This document shows, one piece after another, positions 1 to 9,159 of a stretch of DNA of 64,000 nucleotides. Location: the NCBI GenBank assembly GCA_045110475.1, contig JBGCGC010000073.1, positions 54,943 to 118,942 on the forward strand, in the 5' to 3' direction. Position numbers and translations under genes: made by a program. The DNA is from Granulosicoccus sp045110475 (GTDB lineage Bacteria > Pseudomonadota > Gammaproteobacteria > Granulosicoccales > Granulosicoccaceae). Numbering within the stretch: the first letter of the stretch is position 1; every line of letters starts with the position of its first letter. Under the pieces are notes generated by a model. That model saw nothing but the letters and a program-made list of their open reading frames with translations, did no database searches and had not been told where the DNA came from.

Positions 1-2
1 AG

Positions 3-80
3 CCAGTGTGTGGACGGCAAGCCGACATTTACGAATCTGTACAGGATCGCGTCCCGGCTTTGAAGGTCACACTACACTAG
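3..80 (+). CDS. 3' end of an unidentified gene (partial)
   Basis: An open frame enters from the left edge and stops at TAG 78-80. Its last residues (ending IYESVQDRVPALKVTLH) have the mixed charged/hydrophobic make-up of a real protein C-terminus; the other two frames are less convincing. It would be tail-to-tail with the aldolase gene that ends at 95. With about 25 residues the family cannot be named. This is an inference from composition only. Confidence 0.3.
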   Translation, partial: PVCGRQADIYESVQDRVPALKVTLH

Positions 81-94
81 TACTTTCGCCTGTT

Positions 95-907
95 TCAACC
101 CTGCTCAATCAGCTTTTCACTATTGGCTGCATCACTGGACATTGCCTGCCTCAACATACTGACATCGGTACCACTGAATACCAGATCGTACCCATCCTTG
201 AATAACGCTTTTGCAGCAAACTTCGGGGTGTTCAAAGTCGACAGCAATTTCCCGGCATTTTTTGTCGCCTTGCTGACCTTGCGGATAGCCGCACGAGTCA
301 CTTTGTGATCGGGCTCAGCACGGTTGCCCAGACTACCCGCCAGATCGAACGGTCCGATAAAAATACAATCGACGCCCTCGACCGCTGCAATGTCAGCGGC
401 AGCATCGACAGCTTCCGCACTTTCAATCTGTAATAACAGCGTGAATTGACGTCGGTAATTGTCCAGGTAGTGCTGGGTGTTGACGCCATAGCCAGTTGCT
501 CGCACGATAGGAGCAGCCATACCGCGGGTGCCTTCCGGGGCATAAACAGCTGCAGCGGCCAACGTACTTGCTTCCTCGGCAGAATTAACCATCGGCACCA
601 TGACACCATCAGCTCCCATATCCATCAAACGGCCGATCCACTGGGGCTGCTTGTCAGGCACGCGTACGATCGCCTTGGCACCACCAAGCTGAACCGCACG
701 AATCATAGCCAGTGTCTGTGTTAGATCAACCGGACTATGCTCCATATCAATCATGGCGTAATCATAACCACAGCGCCCAACCAGCTCGCCGACAATCGGA
801 TCAAAGATATTGACCCAGCAGCCACTGGCCGGGAAACCTGATCTACGTCCCAAAGATGTTGCCTTTGTACCGGAATTAACTGGTCTACTTCGTTTTTTCT
901 GAGCCAC
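95..907 (-). CDS. HpcH/HpaI-family aldolase (2-oxo acid aldolase)
   Basis: A 270-residue protein of the HpcH/HpaI aldolase family. These cytosolic, metal-dependent class II aldolases cleave 4-hydroxy-2-oxo acids to pyruvate plus an aldehyde. Visible family residues are the MEHSPVD segment with His57, Arg82 in IVRVPD, the metal ligand Glu162 in LLLQIES, and Asp188 in IGPFDLAGSLG. The length fits HpaI, YfaU (rhamnonate aldolase) and GarL, about 255-270 residues. The start is GTG at 907, preceded by AAAGGA with 7-nt spacing. It is divergent from the DUF6502 gene. There is no neighbouring aromatic or sugar-acid degradation gene, so the true substrate is unknown. Confidence 0.9.
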   Translation of the reverse strand: MAQKKRSRPVNSGTKATSLGRRSGFPASGCWVNIFDPIVGELVGRCGYDYAMIDMEHSPVDLTQTLAMIRAVQLGGAKAIVRVPDKQPQWIGRLMDMGADGVMVPMVNSAEEASTLAAAAVYAPEGTRGMAAPIVRATGYGVNTQHYLDNYRRQFTLLLQIESAEAVDAAADIAAVEGVDCIFIGPFDLAGSLGNRAEPDHKVTRAAIRKVSKATKNAGKLLSTLNTPKFAAKALFKDGYDLVFSGTDVSMLRQAMSSDAANSEKLIEQG

Positions 908-938
908 AGGTTTGTCCTTTCAGCAATCTCTGATAAAC

Positions 939-954
939 TGGGAATATTATCCCA
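939..954. promoter_or_regulatory. Inverted repeat in divergent intergenic region
   Basis: TGGGA-6 nt-TCCCA lies in the 90-bp gap between the divergent aldolase and DUF6502 genes. A symmetric site here could be an operator, but 5-bp arms are short and chance cannot be excluded. No regulator gene sits next to it. Confidence 0.22.
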
Positions 955-997
955 ACTAGTAAAGCGGAGCTTTTGAAGCAATCCGCAGTCGTTTAGT

Positions 998-1810
998 ATG
1001 CCCCAAACTCTGCAAAAAGCCGTTACCAGCGTTCTGCAACCCCTTGTCAGGTTGCTGCTGCGCCATGGTGTATCGCACGCAGAATTCTGCAACTGGGCAA
1101 AACAGGCCTACGTAGATCAGGCAAAAACCCACTTCGGAATCGATGGCAAGTCGCCTACTGTGTCGCGAATAGCCATCGTTACAGGCATCAATAGAAAAGA
1201 AGTAAAACGGATAAGCGAGTTACCCGCCGAGGTCAATACCGGCGTTAGCAAGCATAACCGGGCAGTACGAGTCGTTACCGGCTGGTTGCGCGATACCAAT
1301 TTTTGCGATAGCAGAAGTCGACCTCGGGTTCTGACTTATGGCGACCCGGAAGACAGTTTTAATCAGTTGGTCAAGCGCCATGGCGGCGATGTACCGGCAA
1401 GGGCCATGCTTGACGAACTCACGCGAGTAGGAACGGTCAGCCACACCAATGGCCGCGTCAAGTTATTGCACAAAGGCTATGTTCCACATAAAAGTGAATC
1501 TGCCCTGCTTGATCTATTCTCCACGAGTGCAACCGACCTGATGAACACGCTTGAGCATAATTTGACGCATGATGAAAAAGGTCGATTTCAAATGAGCGTC
1601 GCCTATGACAAGGTTACGACCGAAGGCGTTGAATATTTCAGGAAACTCAGTAATGAACAGGCCATGGATCTATTGCGCGCCCTTGATGTTACTTTGTCGC
1701 AATACGACAGGGATGCCAACCCAACGGTCATCGGAGAGGGTGAGCATCGCGTCGGGCTGGGTATTTATTTCATTGAAGATGTAAAGCAGGGGTCAGCTCC
1801 GAATGAATAG
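998..1810 (+). CDS. DUF6502-family protein, function unknown
   Basis: A 270-residue soluble protein with the N-terminal pattern of DUF6502 proteins: a helix resembling LQPLVRLLLRHGVSHAEF, then a stretch reading like a winged helix-turn-helix (about residues 45-75, TVSRIAIVTGINRKEV). No signal peptide or membrane segment is visible. The N-terminus suggests DNA binding, but no function has been established for the family as far as I know. The ATG start at 998 has no clear Shine-Dalgarno sequence. The gene overlaps the start of the following lipoprotein gene by 8 nt, so the two are probably co-translated. Confidence 0.85.
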   Translation: MPQTLQKAVTSVLQPLVRLLLRHGVSHAEFCNWAKQAYVDQAKTHFGIDGKSPTVSRIAIVTGINRKEVKRISELPAEVNTGVSKHNRAVRVVTGWLRDTNFCDSRSRPRVLTYGDPEDSFNQLVKRHGGDVPARAMLDELTRVGTVSHTNGRVKLLHKGYVPHKSESALLDLFSTSATDLMNTLEHNLTHDEKGRFQMSVAYDKVTTEGVEYFRKLSNEQAMDLLRALDVTLSQYDRDANPTVIGEGEHRVGLGIYFIEDVKQGSAPNE

Positions 1811-2756
1811 TTCAAATCTGAACATCAAGCAGTTAAGGACTCTGTCTCGTTTCTGCATTTTCGTTGTCATGGCATTTGTCGCAACCCTGATTGCCGGTTG
1901 TGGCGGCGGATTGTTTGGCACCAACGATGGTGGTGATTCAGACACACTGGCAACTGCCCCCGACGTCAACGCTTCGGATAGTGAGATGTCAGGGCCGGAT
2001 GTGGCTGGCACGCCCGTCGCAGCCCCCGACGCCAACGTTGATGGGACGGAAGAAGCAATGGGGGAGGCCGGGGCGGACAGTCAATCACTCACGCTGGCTT
2101 TCAGTAATTCAACACCCAGTGGAATCGACCCTGACAGCTCGTTGGTACCTGCCTTGAAACTGATCAACCTGACCGAGGCGACTGCCACAGTCAGTACCGT
2201 CGAACAATCCGTGAGTGTCTCATCGCAAGGCACCAGTGAACTACTGGGCGTCAACATCGGTGAAACGGTAGTTAATATCGGTGTTCAGAACGGTCAGCCT
2301 GACTTAATCAGCATCATGCCGCTGAACGCAGTAGCGGACAGCATTACAACACTTGTTGTTCAACCCCTGAACGCAGACTCTGATGGGTCCGAGCAAAATC
2401 CCGGCATCTCGCTGCTGGCACTTGATACGCGTGGTGTTGCATCCACAGTCGGTATGGCCGATGTGCGCGTCGTGTCTACCGAATCGGCCGAGTCGGCCAA
2501 CGCGTCACAAGCGCTATTTACCCTATCACCTGTGCAAAGCAGCTCCAGTGGGACCGAGCTTGTATTAAGTAATGCCAATATGGACAACCCGTCGGTGGGT
2601 GCGTATACCTTAGCCAACGCAGGCGAATATTTACTCAGCTCGAGTGACTCCGGCTTTACACCTTTACCGGTTACTCTGCTGGCGGATGTTGTCTACACGA
2701 TTGTTGTCACGGGAAATTCATCAATGCCAGTTTATCTGGAAGTGGACAGCCTTTGA
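1803..2756 (+). CDS. Putative outer-membrane lipoprotein, function unknown
   Basis: A 317-residue protein with an N-terminal lipoprotein signal: hydrophobic residues 17-31 ending in a lipobox LIAGC with Cys33. Next comes a Gly-rich then Asp/Ala/Pro-rich low-complexity linker (residues 34-95). A Ser/Thr/Val-rich region follows (about 96-317) that reads like beta-sandwich repeats and recalls DUF4397-type surface proteins, although I cannot assign it firmly. The ATG lies inside the 3' end of the DUF6502 gene (8-nt overlap), suggesting an operon. Expected location is membrane-anchored in the periplasm or at the cell surface. Confidence 0.85.
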   Translation: MNSSNLNIKQLRTLSRFCIFVVMAFVATLIAGCGGGLFGTNDGGDSDTLATAPDVNASDSEMSGPDVAGTPVAAPDANVDGTEEAMGEAGADSQSLTLAFSNSTPSGIDPDSSLVPALKLINLTEATATVSTVEQSVSVSSQGTSELLGVNIGETVVNIGVQNGQPDLISIMPLNAVADSITTLVVQPLNADSDGSEQNPGISLLALDTRGVASTVGMADVRVVSTESAESANASQALFTLSPVQSSSSGTELVLSNANMDNPSVGAYTLANAGEYLLSSSDSGFTPLPVTLLADVVYTIVVTGNSSMPVYLEVDSL

Positions 2757-2776
2757 TCGTTTCAAGCAAAATACCA

Positions 2777-2957
2777 ATGGCGATTATTCATCGCCTTTGC
2801 ATTGTTGCGACATGCGTGCTCATTGTCGGGTAAGACAAAGGGCTATCAGTTGGAATTTCTGAATGCTCAGACGCCCTCTCAAGAGTTACCCCTACTCCAC
2901 GATCAACCGTCTGGTTGTCAATTTCAGCTCAACTGCCATAAAGTAGCGCAACAATGA
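2777..2957 (+). pseudogene. Small secreted protein, apparently frameshifted
   Basis: ATG 2777 opens a frame encoding a convincing signal peptide (MAIIHRLCIVATCVLIVG) that hits TAA at 2831. Dropping one G of the run GGG at 2828-2830 joins it to a second frame that stays open to TGA 2955-2957. The joined product would be about 59 residues with a two-cysteine tail (GCQFQLNC). The reading is inferred: it could be a recent frameshift, a sequencing error, or chance. It sits between the lipoprotein gene and the flavodoxin-like gene, in the same direction. Confidence 0.35.
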
Positions 2958-2972
2958 CTAAATCGCTGCAAG

Positions 2973-3443
2973 ATGCCTAGCAACAAAAAGTTAATCATTA
3001 TTTCCCACGCTCCGTCTGAAAACACAAACAGGATGCTCGATGCGGTGGTCAAGGGCGCAAGCAATCCTGAGATTACTGAAGTGGACGTCAATGTCATCTC
3101 AGCGCTGGATACACGCTCTGACGATATTAAAACCGCTCACGCTATTATTATCGGCACTACCGAAAACCTGGGGTACATGGCCGGGTTGACAAAGGATGTC
3201 TTCGACCGCTGTTATAACGACTGCCTTGAAAGCACCCAAGGCCTGCCTTTTACCTTCTATGTACGGGCTGGGAATGATGGAACCGGAACAAGACGAGCCA
3301 TTGAGAGTATTGCTACAGGTTTACGCTGGCGCGTGGTTCAGGAGCCATTGATATGTCGAGGAAATTTCAGAGAAGAATTTATCACTCAATGTAAGGATCT
3401 GGGTTTGACCATGGCCGCCAGTCTTGAGGCAGGAATTATTTAA
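2973..3443 (+). CDS. Flavodoxin-like / NADPH-dependent FMN reductase-like protein
   Basis: A 156-residue protein with a flavodoxin-like fold pattern. The first strand (KKLIIISHAPSENTNRML) leads into a phosphate-binding-like loop. The segment AHAIIIGTTENLGYMAGLTKDVFDR matches the second FMN-contact region of WrbA/flavodoxin-family proteins. A third strand (LPFTFYVRAGNDGTG) precedes a helix. The likely role is a cytosolic flavin-binding oxidoreductase; donor and acceptor cannot be told. It runs convergent to uvrD with an 88-bp gap containing no clear terminator. Confidence 0.72.
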   Translation: MPSNKKLIIISHAPSENTNRMLDAVVKGASNPEITEVDVNVISALDTRSDDIKTAHAIIIGTTENLGYMAGLTKDVFDRCYNDCLESTQGLPFTFYVRAGNDGTGTRRAIESIATGLRWRVVQEPLICRGNFREEFITQCKDLGLTMAASLEAGII

Positions 3444-3531
3444 CCCTGGGGATACATAAAATTTCGAGTCCAGAAGCTTACAGAGCCATATATAAGGGGC
3501 TGTTAGCAGCGGGGATTTTCTGCCGCGCAGG

Positions 3532-5700
3532 CTAGGCCGGCTGAAGATTGGCATACGCCAGCACCAGCCACTTACTACCTGCGTCTTCAAAGTTTACCTG
3601 CACTCTTGCCTGCTTGCCTCGCCCTTCCTGATCCAACACTACACCCATACCGAATTTACCGTGCCGTACCATCTGCCCAACGGTAAGGCCGGTATCGTGT
3701 TCTTCCTGCATGAACGACGGTTGTTCCTGCCGATACACCGGCATACTGACTTGCATGCGCGGGCGTATCTCCTCAAGAAGTTCGCCGGGTAACTCGGTTA
3801 CAAACTTACTGGGTGGGTTGTACTGGTCGCGTCCGTGCAACCGACGCTGCTCTGCCATGGTCATGTACAACCTTTTTTCGGCGCGGGTAATACCTACGTA
3901 GCATAGTCTGCGCTCCTCTTCCATTCGCACCGGGTCCTCAGCCGAACGCTGATGGGGGAACAAGCCCTGCTCCATACCCGCCATGAACACCACCGGGAAT
4001 TCCAGCCCCTTGGCCGAGTGCAATGTCATCAACTGCACCGCGTTGTCATCAGCATCCGACTGCCCTTCCCCGGCTTCCAGCGCAGCATGCGCCAGAAACT
4101 CATCGACGGCATTCATGTCAGGGTCATCATCGTTCTGGTGCACATAGGTGCGGGCAGCGTTGGAGAGTTCCTCGACGTTCTCTACCCGACTCTGGCCACG
4201 CTCGGAACTGTCCTTTTTGAAGTGTTCGACAAGACCACTCATGTCACTGACAGTCTGTACCTGCTGTGGCAATGCTTGCTCAGCGATGGCCTCCCGGATG
4301 GCCTCCATAAGCACCAGAAATTTACCCACCGCGGTATTCGCCCGGCCACTCAATCGTTTTTCATTAACAAGATCATTGGCTGCCTGCCACATCGGGATAG
4401 CGCGGCTGCGTGCCTCAGTGCGGATATCACCCACTGTCTTGTCACCAATGCCCCTTGCCGGTTGATTGATGATGCGCTCCAGCGACACATCATCGTAGCT
4501 GTGTGTCGCCAGACGCAAATAGGCCAGAGTGTCTTTTATTTCGGCACGTTCAAAAAATCGCAGACCCCCATAGACACGATACTGAACACCTGCTGCCATG
4601 AGATATTCCTCAATGACCCGTGACTGCGCATTGGAGCGATACAGGATCGCGCAATCGTTGCGCTGACCACCATCGGCAATGTAGTCGATAATGGTTTCCA
4701 CAATGAAGCGTGCTTCGTCAGTTTCGTTGTAGGCGTTGTAGAGCGTAATGGGGTCGCCGTCCCCGTCTGCGGTCCACAGGTTTTTTCCAAGGCGCCCAAG
4801 GTTTTTGTCAATCAGCGCGTTGGCAGCCTTTAGTATGGTGCCGGTGGAGCGGTAATTTTGCTCAAGGCGGATGAGTTCGGCGCTGCCGTATTCCTTATCG
4901 AAGTTGAGAATATTCTCAACCTTTGCACCTCGCCATGCGTAGATTGACTGGTCATCATCACCCACCGCAAACACATGCCCGGTCTCACCGGCCAGCAAAC
5001 GTATCCATGCATACTGAATGGCATTGGTATCCTGAAATTCGTCGATCATGAGATGTTGCAACCGCTGGCGATAGTGAGCCAGCAGGGCAGCATTGTCACG
5101 CAGGGTTTCCAGCGCTCTTAGCAACAGCTCGGCAAAGTCAATAGCGCCAGCGCGCTCGCAGGCCGCTTCGTAGGCGGTGTACACCCGAATGTATTCAGCC
5201 GTGATGGGATCATTCTCATCATCAATATGCTGTGGGCGACGGCCCTCGTCCTTGTGCCCATTGATAAACCACTGCACTTGCCGAGGGGGAAAATGCGTCT
5301 CATCCAGCTCCAGCCCACGCACAGTACGTTTGACCAGACGCAGTTGATCATCAGAATCGAGAATCTGGAAAGCCTGAGGCAAGTGGGCCTCCTGCCAGTG
5401 CATTCGCAGAAAACGATGGGCTATACCGTGAAAGGTGCCAACCCACATGGGCCCAATACCTGTACCCAGCAATTGCTCTACCCGCTGGCGCATCTCACGA
5501 GCAGCCTTGTTGGTAAAGGTGACTGCCATAATGCTGAACGGGGACACACCCTCCACACGGGTTAGCCACGCAATCCTGTGTACCAGCACGCGAGTCTTGC
5601 CGCTACCGGCACCTGCTTGCACAAGAAGATGCCCCGGCGGTGAGCTGACAGCCCGACGCTGTGCATCGTTAAGAGAATCCAACAGGTCTGAAACATCCAT
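3532..5700 (-). CDS. uvrD: DNA helicase II, UvrD
   Basis: A superfamily 1A 3'-5' helicase of 722 residues (E. coli UvrD 720). It unwinds DNA in nucleotide excision repair and methyl-directed mismatch repair and strips RecA from DNA. Motifs in order: Walker A AGAGSGKT (residues 29-36), IDEFQD (motif II), GDDDQSIYAWRGA (motif III), RLEQNYRS (motif IV), LMTLHSAKGLEFP (motif V) and YVGITRAEKRLY (motif VI). The C-terminal Tudor-like region (TVGQMVRHGKFGMGVV) is present, which separates UvrD from Rep. The start is ATG 5700. It forms a single-gene unit, divergent from the aldo/keto reductase. Confidence 0.97.
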   Translation of the reverse strand: MDVSDLLDSLNDAQRRAVSSPPGHLLVQAGAGSGKTRVLVHRIAWLTRVEGVSPFSIMAVTFTNKAAREMRQRVEQLLGTGIGPMWVGTFHGIAHRFLRMHWQEAHLPQAFQILDSDDQLRLVKRTVRGLELDETHFPPRQVQWFINGHKDEGRRPQHIDDENDPITAEYIRVYTAYEAACERAGAIDFAELLLRALETLRDNAALLAHYRQRLQHLMIDEFQDTNAIQYAWIRLLAGETGHVFAVGDDDQSIYAWRGAKVENILNFDKEYGSAELIRLEQNYRSTGTILKAANALIDKNLGRLGKNLWTADGDGDPITLYNAYNETDEARFIVETIIDYIADGGQRNDCAILYRSNAQSRVIEEYLMAAGVQYRVYGGLRFFERAEIKDTLAYLRLATHSYDDVSLERIINQPARGIGDKTVGDIRTEARSRAIPMWQAANDLVNEKRLSGRANTAVGKFLVLMEAIREAIAEQALPQQVQTVSDMSGLVEHFKKDSSERGQSRVENVEELSNAARTYVHQNDDDPDMNAVDEFLAHAALEAGEGQSDADDNAVQLMTLHSAKGLEFPVVFMAGMEQGLFPHQRSAEDPVRMEEERRLCYVGITRAEKRLYMTMAEQRRLHGRDQYNPPSKFVTELPGELLEEIRPRMQVSMPVYRQEQPSFMQEEHDTGLTVGQMVRHGKFGMGVVLDQEGRGKQARVQVNFEDAGSKWLVLAYANLQPA

Positions 5701-5876
5701 GGGTGCATGGTATCAATGCCGGGACAGGATTACACCTTTCAGCTGAGCATTCATCCAGTAATTGTGTGTTTGGGCAGACACCGAATAACACCTACCATTG
5801 TGTTATCCACGCTGATCGCCACCGGCTCGGTATCATGCTAGGGTTTACCGTCACCCATCAGAAACACGGTACGCCG

Positions 5877-6905
5877 ATGAGCTACAAACCTGCCGAATCC
5901 CGCTATGAAAACATGCCCTACCGCCGTTGCGGAAACTCGGGGCTGCTTTTGCCTGCGATATCGCTGGGTCTGTGGCACAACTTTGGCGATGACGCCAACT
6001 ACGACAACCAGCGCAGTATCTGCCATACCGCGTTTGATGCCGGTATCACGCACTTTGATCTTGCCAACAACTACGGCCCACCGCCAGGTTCTGCCGAGAC
6101 GGCCTTTGGCAAGATCCTGTCAACCGATTTCAAGGGCTACCGCGATGAACTGATCATATCGTCAAAAGCCGGTTATCTCATGTGGCCAGGGCCCTATGGC
6201 GAGATGGGCAGCCGCAAATACATGATTGCCTCTTGTGACCAGAGCCTCAAGCGCATGGGGCTGGACTACGTGGACATATTCTATTCGCACCGCTTTGACC
6301 CAAACACGCCACTGGAAGAAACCATGGGGGCACTGGATACCATCGTGCGTTCCGGCAAGGCACTCTATGCTGGCATTAGCTCCTACAACTCGCAGCGCAC
6401 AAAAGAAGCTGTCGCCATCCTTGAAGACCTGGGAACCCCGTGCCTTATCCATCAGCCAAGCTATAACATGATCAATCGATGGGTAGAGACCGATGGTCTC
6501 AAGCAGACGTTGAAAGAGCTTGGAGTCGGCTCAATCGCTTTCACGCCTTTGGCTCAGGGAATGCTGACAGATCGTTATCTGAACGGGATTCCAGAGGACA
6601 GCCGTGTCACCCAGGGTAAATCGTTGAAACCGGAGATGCTCTCCGCTGGCGCTATCAAAAACCTCAACCACCTCAATGACATTGCACAGTCCAGAGGGCA
6701 GAGTCTGGCGCAAATGGCAATTGCCTGGGTGCTGCGTGATGAAGGCATCACCACCGCGTTGATCGGTGCGTCCAGAGCTTCACAGGTTGAGCAGTGTGTT
6801 GGGGCCGTCAATAACCTGGAGTTTACAAAGGCCGAACTTGATGAGATAGACCAGTACGCGCGCGACGAGGACATCAACCTCTGGGCAAAATCATCAGCTC
6901 AATAG
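5877..6905 (+). CDS. Aldo/keto reductase, YghZ/Gpr-like
   Basis: An NADPH-dependent aldo/keto reductase of 342 residues, close in length and N-terminus to E. coli YghZ (L-glyceraldehyde-3-phosphate reductase, 346 aa): YRRCGNSGLLLPAISLGLWHNFG. The catalytic tetrad is visible: Asp and Tyr in THFDLANNYGPP, Lys in IISSKAGYLMWPG, His in IFYSHRFDP. The NADPH-pocket segment ALIGASRASQVEQ is near the C-terminus. The frame is open further upstream, but the 58 extra residues look non-coding, so ATG 5877 was chosen by homology. It probably detoxifies methylglyoxal or reduces triose aldehydes in the cytosol. Confidence 0.93.
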   Translation: MSYKPAESRYENMPYRRCGNSGLLLPAISLGLWHNFGDDANYDNQRSICHTAFDAGITHFDLANNYGPPPGSAETAFGKILSTDFKGYRDELIISSKAGYLMWPGPYGEMGSRKYMIASCDQSLKRMGLDYVDIFYSHRFDPNTPLEETMGALDTIVRSGKALYAGISSYNSQRTKEAVAILEDLGTPCLIHQPSYNMINRWVETDGLKQTLKELGVGSIAFTPLAQGMLTDRYLNGIPEDSRVTQGKSLKPEMLSAGAIKNLNHLNDIAQSRGQSLAQMAIAWVLRDEGITTALIGASRASQVEQCVGAVNNLEFTKAELDEIDQYARDEDINLWAKSSAQ

Positions 6906-6950
6906 TGATGCAGGTTTTCTCTTTCAGCCTGTTTCAAAGACACTAACTCA

Positions 6951-7556
6951 ATGCTGAACCCAAAGCCCTGCGCACCTGCAGCCGAACGTAACAAGCAAGC
7001 TATCCTACTAAGGTTACAGGGTATTCTGCGCCCGAACGATACAGTATTCGAGTTCGGTAGCGGTACAGGTCAGCATGCTTGCCATATCTCTTCAGCCCTG
7101 CCCGAAGTCATCTGGCAACCCTCTGATCTTGAAGACAAGCTCGCTGGCATCCGGCAATGGATTGCAGAATCTGGCTGCCACAACATCAATCAACCGCTAC
7201 AACTTGATCTGAAAAAACCGGTATTGCCAGAATTCAAGGCATCCATTTGCTTCAGTGCGAACACGCTGCATATTATCAGCTGGCCACTGGTAGAAGTGTT
7301 GTTTGAAATATCATCAACCATGCTGGGTCACAGCGGCAAACTCTGTATTTACGGGCCATTTTCCTTCGATGGACGGTATACCAGTGACAACAACGAGCAG
7401 TTCGACAAACAGCTACGCGCCAGTGATCCTGACAGCGGTATCCGGGATGTTGTCGCACTTCAGGATTTAGCCCATAGCAACGGTTTCTCCTACGCAACCG
7501 TATTTGACATGCCGGCGAACAATCATCTATTGGTATGGAATCGGGATACTTTATGA
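6951..7556 (+). CDS. DUF938 family, SAM-dependent methyltransferase-like
   Basis: A 201-residue class I methyltransferase-fold protein of the DUF938 family. The SAM-binding motif I is VFEFGSGTGQHACHIS (residues about 28-44) and motif II is the acidic WQPSDLEDKL. The family signature ICFSANTLHIISW and IYGPFSFDGRYTSDNN follow. The cytosolic role and substrate are not known. It lies 45 bp after the aldo/keto reductase on the same strand and may share its transcript. Confidence 0.9.
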   Translation: MLNPKPCAPAAERNKQAILLRLQGILRPNDTVFEFGSGTGQHACHISSALPEVIWQPSDLEDKLAGIRQWIAESGCHNINQPLQLDLKKPVLPEFKASICFSANTLHIISWPLVEVLFEISSTMLGHSGKLCIYGPFSFDGRYTSDNNEQFDKQLRASDPDSGIRDVVALQDLAHSNGFSYATVFDMPANNHLLVWNRDTL

Positions 7557-7656
7557 TCTGTAGTCTGCGATCAGCATCAAAGTGCCAGCAGATCGATTCT
7601 CATGTGATGCGACCTTAATCAGCTTTGTACAATCCATTCTCTCCGAAGACACTTGC

Positions 7657-8229
7657 ATGTACGTATTCAATCGCTTTATCCCATTACTGACACTGGTTGT
7701 ACTCGTTACACCTGTGCGCACACTGGCATCCGAACAGATAACAACAGATCCTGACACCTGCGGATTTTCATCCAGCATCCGGTTCACCGAAAGCGCACCC
7801 AGAGATCGCTTTACCATTAAAAATACCTCCACCGATTGGCACATCAAACGTATCAATCTGGATGTGAGTACCTCGGCAGGCAATCTGATCTTCGATGTCA
7901 CCGCCGAAGGCGCAGGCGTTGAAGTATTTCAGCCGTTCCGATCCGAGGATGGCGACGCTACACTGAGCAATCAACCGCTTGTAAGTGATGGAGATCAGGC
8001 AATAGAGCTGATTTTTTCCACCTTCAAACCCGGTGATCAACACCAGTTTTCGATCGACGTGGATGATCAGCTAAGCCAATCCGAACTGGGACAGATCAGG
8101 GTGTCTGGAGGCGAGATGACAGGCGCGAGCGTGACGCTGGATATCGTGGATCTAAACGGCAAACAACAAAGCATCTCTGCAGTATTTGACAATAACAATC
8201 TGGCAACGGTAGATAGCGGCAATTGCTAG
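7657..8229 (+). CDS. Secreted protein of unknown function
   Basis: A 191-residue protein when started at ATG 7657, which places a clean signal peptide (hydrophobic FIPLLTLVVLVTPV, likely cleavage after Ala near residue 24) at the N-terminus. An upstream GTG at 7582 would bury this signal, so it was rejected. The mature part is rich in Asp, Thr, Ser and Val and looks like a beta-rich domain, with one cysteine near each end (DTCGFSS, SGNC) that could form a disulfide. I do not recognise the family. It is predicted periplasmic or secreted and convergent to the mscS-type gene. Confidence 0.75.
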   Translation: MYVFNRFIPLLTLVVLVTPVRTLASEQITTDPDTCGFSSSIRFTESAPRDRFTIKNTSTDWHIKRINLDVSTSAGNLIFDVTAEGAGVEVFQPFRSEDGDATLSNQPLVSDGDQAIELIFSTFKPGDQHQFSIDVDDQLSQSELGQIRVSGGEMTGASVTLDIVDLNGKQQSISAVFDNNNLATVDSGNC

Positions 8230-8259
8230 TGTAGCGTGATAAAGCTTATGAACCCGGCA

Positions 8260-9105
8260 TCATGCCCTTGAATGAGTGCGGTCCCGGTTGCTTCTATACC
8301 AGTCAAAAAACTCCTTGATCATCGCCTTTTCCAACATCATGATCTCCTCGGTGGGACAGAAGACAGTGATGGTGGTTACGATCTTGGCTATTTCATTGGT
8401 TGAAAAATCCAGCGACGGCTTGGCATCGGGAATATCAATACCTGTACGTTGCTCCAGCATCTTGTTGTAGCGCTGTGCCGTGTCGTTAAAATGCCGGGTT
8501 ATCGCTTCGATCCGCTTGAGCAGTTTTTCCTCAGCGTCGATCGGGAATGCATCGGGCTCTATCGTGATACTGAAACTGTGAAACTGATAGCGTCTGAGAA
8601 AATTCTGATTAACCACCGAATTTGACAGAAACTGACTATTAGGAACAATCACTGTCCTGCCCGTGTAAGTGAAGGATCGCGATTCTATCTCCTGAAGCGT
8701 GGTTGACATGAAATTGCGTTCGATTACCTCGCCGAACTGGTTACCCACCAGAACCCAGTCACCGATGGAAAAAGCCCGACTGGTTCGAATCAAGATGGCA
8801 CCGGTCAGGCACAATAAAAGCTCTTTGGTGGCAATAACGAGCGCAACGGCTATGGCGGTAATGGACAAGACAAAGTGCTGAATCTGCGGGAACCACAATG
8901 CAATGACAGAAATCACACAGATACTGACGGCCACCACGTGCACCGTGGACATATCGCGCCTGTCTTTCCAGTTCAGGATGACATGCCGACGACGTACCCG
9001 ACGGGTCAGCAATCCACGTAACAAAAGCACACTGCAGACAATTGCGACGGTCAGGGTGACGCGATGTGCCAGCAAGTCCCGAATCCACTCATCATCCATA
9101 GGCAA
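8260..9105 (-). CDS. Mechanosensitive ion channel, MscS family
   Basis: A 281-residue inner-membrane protein of the MscS family, which opens under membrane tension to release solutes in hypo-osmotic shock. Hydrophobic segments lie at about residues 13-30, 50-70 and 74-100. The last is followed by the typical MscS beta domain opening (SIGDWVLVGNQFGEVIERN) and FTYTGRTVIVPNSQFLSNSVVN. The C-terminal cytoplasmic domain is shorter than in E. coli MscS variants. It sits 54 bp downstream of a membrane microprotein gene on the same strand. Confidence 0.92.
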   Translation of the reverse strand: MPMDDEWIRDLLAHRVTLTVAIVCSVLLLRGLLTRRVRRRHVILNWKDRRDMSTVHVVAVSICVISVIALWFPQIQHFVLSITAIAVALVIATKELLLCLTGAILIRTSRAFSIGDWVLVGNQFGEVIERNFMSTTLQEIESRSFTYTGRTVIVPNSQFLSNSVVNQNFLRRYQFHSFSITIEPDAFPIDAEEKLLKRIEAITRHFNDTAQRYNKMLEQRTGIDIPDAKPSLDFSTNEIAKIVTTITVFCPTEEIMMLEKAMIKEFFDWYRSNRDRTHSRA

Positions 9106-9159
9106 TTATCGTGGCTCCGCTCTCTCTCGACTGTCGATCAATGGCCAGTTTTCCCATTG

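Noticed and set aside
3952..4623. 223-codon frame on the plus strand
   Set aside because: It lies entirely antisense to uvrD, which has all helicase motifs; composition is His/Gln/Leu-rich as in mirror frames.
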